Assembly: GCF_009389715.1 (NCBI RefSeq)
Contig: NC_052395.1
Location: 23,020,915 to 23,084,914, forward strand
DNA length: 64,000 bases
Source: Phoenix dactylifera
Taxonomy: Eukaryota; Streptophyta; Magnoliopsida; Arecales; Arecaceae
Direction of reading: 5' to 3'
Position numbers and translations under genes: made by a program. Positions 59,171-64,000 of the stretch are shown in pieces. The notes beneath the pieces were generated by a model that was not told the origin of the DNA, ran no database searches, and worked only from the letters and a program-made list of their open reading frames with translations. Numbering within the stretch: the first letter of the stretch is position 1; each line of letters starts with the position of its first letter.

Positions 59171-61003
59171 AAATTAGTAAATTTAGAGCTTAGCATCCAT
59201 TCATAAATTGGTAATTGACTAAATGGATGTGAAAACTGTATTTTTGAATGGAGACTTAGATGAAGAAATATACATAGAACAACCAAAAGGTTGTGTTGTT
59301 CCTAGTAATGAGCACAAAGTTTGTAAATTAGTAAAATCCTTATATGAATTAAAACAAGCACCTAAACAATAGCATGAAAAATTTGATAAAGTATTGGTAT
59401 CTAATGGCTTTTTAATTAATGAGACTAATAAGTGTATTTATAGTAAGGTTGTTAATAATGTTGTTGTGATCATATGCTTATATGTTGATGATAAGCTTAT
59501 ATTGGGAACTGATTTGAATATTGTTATAGATACTAAGAAATTTTTGGCTTCTAATTTTGATATGAAAGATATGGGTGAAGCTGATGTAATTCTTGAAATT
59601 AATTTAACAAGAAGTTCTAAAGGACTTATGTTATCACAAGAACACTATATTGAGAAAATTTTAAGAAAATTTCAACATTATGATAGTAAACCTGTGTCTA
59701 CTCCAAATGATGCTAGTATATATACATTTAAAGAAAATAAAGAAAATGATATTTTACAAATAGAATATGCTCGCATCATTGGTAGCTTAATATTTTTAGT
59801 TAACTGCACTCGTCTTGATATTGCTTATGCAGTAGAAAGATTGAGTAGGTATACTCATAATTCTAGTAAGGATCATTGAAGTGCTGTTCATAGACTACTA
59901 AGGTACTTGAAAAGAACCATTAATTATGGTTTGTTATATCGTGGATTTCCAGCTGTACTGGAAGGGTATAGTGATGCAAATTGGATCTCTGATTCAGATG
60001 AGATGAAATCCACGAGTGGATATATCTTTACTCTTGGTGGGGGTGTCGTATCTTGAAAATCATCCAAGCAGACGTGCATCGCTCGCCCTACGATGGAGTC
60101 TGAGTTTATTGCCTTAGAAAAAGCAGGTTCTGAAGCTGAGTGGCTTAGAAATCTTGTGGGAGAATTTCCATTATGGAATAAACCAACACCTTCTGTGTCT
60201 ATTCTTTGTGATAACCAAGCTGCTATATATCGAGCTAAGAATAAAGTTTATAATGGAAAGAATAGACACATAAAGTTGAGACATAATATTGTAAGGCAGC
60301 TGCTTGATGATGGAATTATATTCCTTGATGTTGTTAAGTCAGAGTAGAATTTGGCCGATCCTCTGACAAAACCACTAGGTAAAAGACTAGTGAGTGAAAC
60401 ATCGAGGGGGATGGGACTTATGCCTATATCAAAGCCAATAACGACAAAAACCCAACATGTGTGGTTGGAGATCCCATGAAGCATGTTCATATGGATAATA
60501 ACAAGTCGCTAATTAATTGTGAGTACACTATCATATTTAATTTTGAGAATCCCTCCCTATGGTGTAGATAGTGCAAACTGCAGTATATGAGGATGAGGTA
60601 AAGCTCTTAATGGATATCATAGTCCTTTAGAACGATATGTCTACATGTAGTACACACTTGATAGATCCACCTATATGGGTGTGGGAGTGGGGCCGCTTCC
60701 TATGAGAATTAAGCAGTTCTCTAAAGCACTAATGAATATCCAAGTAAGGTGCATGGCCTATTTGCATCAACCCGTTTAGAACATGCCCAGAACTTGAGAA
60801 GTCAATGTAGTCTATGGGTCACTGATTTACATAAAAAAAAATTTGGTTCATAGAAATTTTTATATTTCACCAAAGTTCTATAAGTCATACTCACTAGTCC
60901 TAAAAATGGTTCATAGTCTCAAAGACACCATTTTGATACATTGAACTCTCGCACTTTTTGATTTTTCTTATTGTCTTATTGAATTTTGAAATATGTGGGG
61001 GAT
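59171..61003 (+). mobile_element. Copia element, 3' part (reverse transcriptase, RNase H, purine tract)
   Basis: The plus-strand coding remnant begins within reverse transcriptase (VKTVFLNGDLDEEIYIEQPK near 59230, YVDDKLILG near 59480, then SRYTHNSSKDH) and continues to RNase H ([20 protein letters not shown] near 59970, CDNQAAIYRAKNKVYN near 60210). It is followed by about 640 bp of non-coding sequence and a purine tract (GTGGGGGA) at 60995-61002, directly before an LTR start. The left edge cuts into CRK-D exon 4 with no LTR. Broken, with a few interruptions. Confidence 0.75.
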
Positions 61004-64000
61004 TGTTGGAGTATTTCAAAATTCTAAACCTACCCTTCTTTTGTCTTTTGTCTTTCGTCTTGTATACTTTCTTTTAGTCCCACATTGGAAAGAGATGAAA
61101 CTCAAAAGGTCTTTATATAGTCTTCAACCTTTTAACCTGGTGAAGCAAAGAAAATAAGTAGCCCACGCGTGCATGAGCCCAATGGAGGTCCAAGATAAAA
61201 TTGGCGGATCCGATCCAAAAACGTGTTAACCGAGCACGTCACGCTCGATCATCGTGCGCAGGGGGGACCCCCTTGTGCGGGAGTTGGGCTTGAGCTTGAC
61301 TTGTTTTTGCCGTTTAGTTTTCTGAATTTAAATTCAAAAATAGTTTTGGTTTGTCTCTTGGTAAACATCATGTTTTTTTATAAACACCTCTTTCTTCTCT
61401 TTTTAAACCCTATCAGATCCGAGGATTAGATATCAGAAAAATCCTTCTCTTCTCTTATCTTCCTCTTCATACTTCTCTCTATTTTTTGTGTTCCTGAGCG
61501 ATTCTAGGCTGTTCGCTAGTGTCACTGCATCTGTGAGTGTACGCTTGGAGTGACCCGGTTGTTGTATCCTGGAGGATAGGCCGCCATTACCCGCTACACC
61601 GAGATTCATTCTTTGAGAGGCGTAATCTATTATTAAGGACAGTGAAATCACGCCTCAACCGATAAGTTTTTCCTTACCATCTGTTCTTTGAATAACAATC
61701 TTAAGAATAGATCACTATGGATTCTGCTATGATTACTGCTAGATCAATTCCTGATACTTCAAAAATTGAAAGTTTCAATGGCATGCATTTTAAGAAATGG
61801 CAAGATCGTGTTTATTTTGTATTGGATATGCTTAATTTTGCTCAGTATTTAAATAAGTCAAAACCGATAGAAGGGTCTGAAGATTTTGACTCTAAACTCA
61901 AAGAGTGGAAACATGGAAATAAAATCTGTAGGCACACAATTCTGAGTACACTGTCAAATGAACTTTTTGATGTCTACTGTTCATACAAAGAAGCTGCAGA
62001 AATTTGGGAGAATCTACATAAAAAATATGTGTTAGAAGATGCTGGAGTACAGAAATATGCTATAGGAAATTTTTTGCACTTTCAAATGTCCGAGGATAGG
62101 GATGCGTCATCCCAAATTCATGATTTCCATAGGCTAGTCACTGCTCTTAAAAATGAAAACATAATACTTCAAAAAGTTTTTCTAGCCGGCTGTTTGATTG
62201 AAAAATTACCTGAGTCTTGGAAAGATTATAAAAATAGCATGAAACACAAAAGGAAACACATGAGTCTTGAAGATGTTATTGTTCATATTAGAATTGAAGA
62301 ACAAAATCATGTCAGACCGAGAACAATTGGCCAAGGAAATGACTTCCAAAGCAAATGTAATAGTCAGCAAACCAGGTGGGTCTCGTTCAAGGCCCAAGAA
62401 GCCTTTTCTCAAAAATGATAAGAAACCCAAGTTCCAAGGTCCTGGCTTTAAAAGAAAAGGAACTTGTTTTGTTTATAGAAAACCTGGACATCATGCTCAT
62501 CAATGCAGGCTTAGGAAAAGGAATGATATATCTACTAAACCAAATGCTAACTTGGTGGAGACAGATATTATTGCAACAGTTGTGTCTGAAACCAACATGG
62601 GTATGGGAGGAAAGGACTGGGTGGTAGACTCTGGGGCTACCAGACATATTTGTGGCAATAGGAGTACATTTACTTTCTACACTCTATTGAATGAAGGCGA
62701 AGAACAAGTGTTCATGGGTGATTTGAGACCCTCGCTAGTGGCTGGCAAAGAAAAAGTTCTCATCAAGCTAACATCAGGAAAGTCCTTTCCCTGAATGATG
62801 TGCTGCATGTTCCTAATACCCGTTGGAACCTAGTATCTTTTTCTTTATTAGAAAAGGTTGGAGTTAAGATGTATTTTGAGTCTGATAAAATTGTAATGAC
62901 TAAGAACAATGTGTTCATTGGGAAGGGTTATTGTAACTAGGGATTATTTGTCTTAAATGTAACTGAAACTATGAATGAAAATGCATCATTATCTTCTGCT
63001 TATTTGATTGATTCTATTGATGTATGGCATGGTAGATTAGGACATGTTAATTTTTCTTACATCAAGAAAATGAAAGATCTAGGCTTGTTAAATAACATTA
63101 CCTTTGAAAATGTGAATGATAAATGTGAAGTATGTGTGGAGTCTAAATCGACTAAAAAGAGTCATCAGTCAATAGAAAGAGAAACTGAATTGCTTGAATT
63201 AATTCATTCTGATTTAGGAGATTTGAAAAACACTCCAACTAGAGAAGGAAAAAGATTTTACATAACCTTTATTGATGATTATTCTAAATACACTAAGGTA
63301 TATCTACTTAGGACTAAAAATGAAACTTTTGAAAAATTTCAGCAATATGTTACTGAAGTAGAAAATAAATTTGATAAGAAGATTAAAATAATAAGGACTG
63401 ATAGAAGAGGAGAATATGAGTATAATCTCTTCAATAAATTTTGTAAAGATAAATGTATAATTCATGAGATTACTCCACCATATTCTCCTGAATTTAATAG
63501 AGTTGCGGCATGTAAAAATAGAATTCTAAAAAAAATAATGAATGCTATATTAATAAGCTCAGGAGTACCTCTTTATTTGTGGGGGAAAGCTATTCTCTCT
63601 GCTTGTCACATTCAAAATAGAATACCTTATAAGAAATCTGGTAAAACACCCTATGAGTTATGGAAAGGTCATGTACCTAACCTTACTTATCTAAAAGTGT
63701 GGGGGTGTTTGGCCAAAGTTCTATTACCTGAACCCAAGAAAAGAAAGTTGGGACTTAAAACTTTTGATTGCTTATTTATTGGTTATGCATTAAATAGTGC
63801 TACATATAGATTTTTGGTATAAGAATGTGATTCTAATATTATGGAGCCCAATACTATAGTAGAATCTAAAAATGCTAATATCTTTGAAAATATCTTTCCT
63901 ATGAAACTAGGTAAAGAAAAAATTGACTCTCTACCTAATAATAAATAAGGAAAAGAGACACATGAAAATTATGAAGTTGATTTAAGAAGAAGTAAAAGAA
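61004..64000 (+). mobile_element. Copia LTR and 5' part of a second internal region; runs off the right edge
   Basis: The LTR starts TGTTGGAGTATTTC at 61004; its right end is not resolved (before 61717). gag starts at 61717 (MDSAMITARSIPDTSKIESF, FKKWQDRVYFVLDML). A zinc knuckle is near 62465 (CFVYRKPGHHAHQC), the protease near 62620 (WVVDSGATRHICGN), and the GAG-pre-integrase and integrase regions from about 62971 to 63822 (DVWHGRLGHVNFSYIKKM, CEVC, FYITFIDDYSKYTKVY, ELWKGHVPNLTYLKVWGC). Only a few breaks are apparent. RT would lie beyond the window. No standard primer site was found after the LTR. Confidence 0.75.

Overview
This window is nuclear DNA of a flowering plant. The evidence is intron-rich cysteine-rich receptor-like kinase (CRK) genes with GT-AG introns, plant-type Copia and Gypsy retroelements primed by initiator-tRNA-Met-like sites, a CACTA (En/Spm) element with a plant 'Transposase_24' domain, and a hAT element. 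The very GC-rich first CRK exon beside AT-rich kinase exons suggests a monocot. A palm-like genome is my guess, but the species cannot be fixed from sequence alone.

The layout is a tandem segmental duplication with a period of about 34.7 kb (about 38 kb once a hAT insertion in the right copy is counted). Left copy (unit A, about 1054-18002): end of a Gypsy element, 3' part of a CACTA relic, a Copia solo LTR, an unidentified gene fragment, CRK-A (+, 7425-11604, apparently intact, 688 aa), a DUF26 relic, and CRK-C (-, 15375-18002, 5'-truncated). Right copy (unit B, about 35.8-59.2 kb): the same parts in the same order, namely solo LTR 37916-39709, the gene fragment split by a hAT transposon (40842-44196), CRK-B (+, 45490-49651, pseudogene), a DUF26 relic, and CRK-D (-, 54124-59170, pseudogene split by an LTR-derived composite at 55077-58482 and cut off by Copia sequence at 59171).

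Between the two CRK regions (18003 to about 37.9 kb) is a nest four levels deep: a CACTA relic is split by a Gypsy element (target duplication GGTTG), which is split by a large SIRE/Maximus-like Copia (AGGGA), whose right LTR is split by a related solo LTR (GGATC). The window ends in two Copia pieces in LTR-sharing tandem order (59171-64000).

Comparing the copies gives relative dates. The CACTA, the Gypsy with the GGTTG duplication, the 3214/37916 solo LTR and a foldback element in CRK intron 1 are in both copies and predate the duplication. The Gypsy at 1-1053, the hAT element and the 55077 composite are each in one copy only. For the last two the other copy preserves the empty site. The only gene likely to make a full product is CRK-A, a plasma-membrane receptor kinase with two extracellular DUF26 domains. 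CRK-B keeps a consensus-like kinase but has a broken ectodomain.
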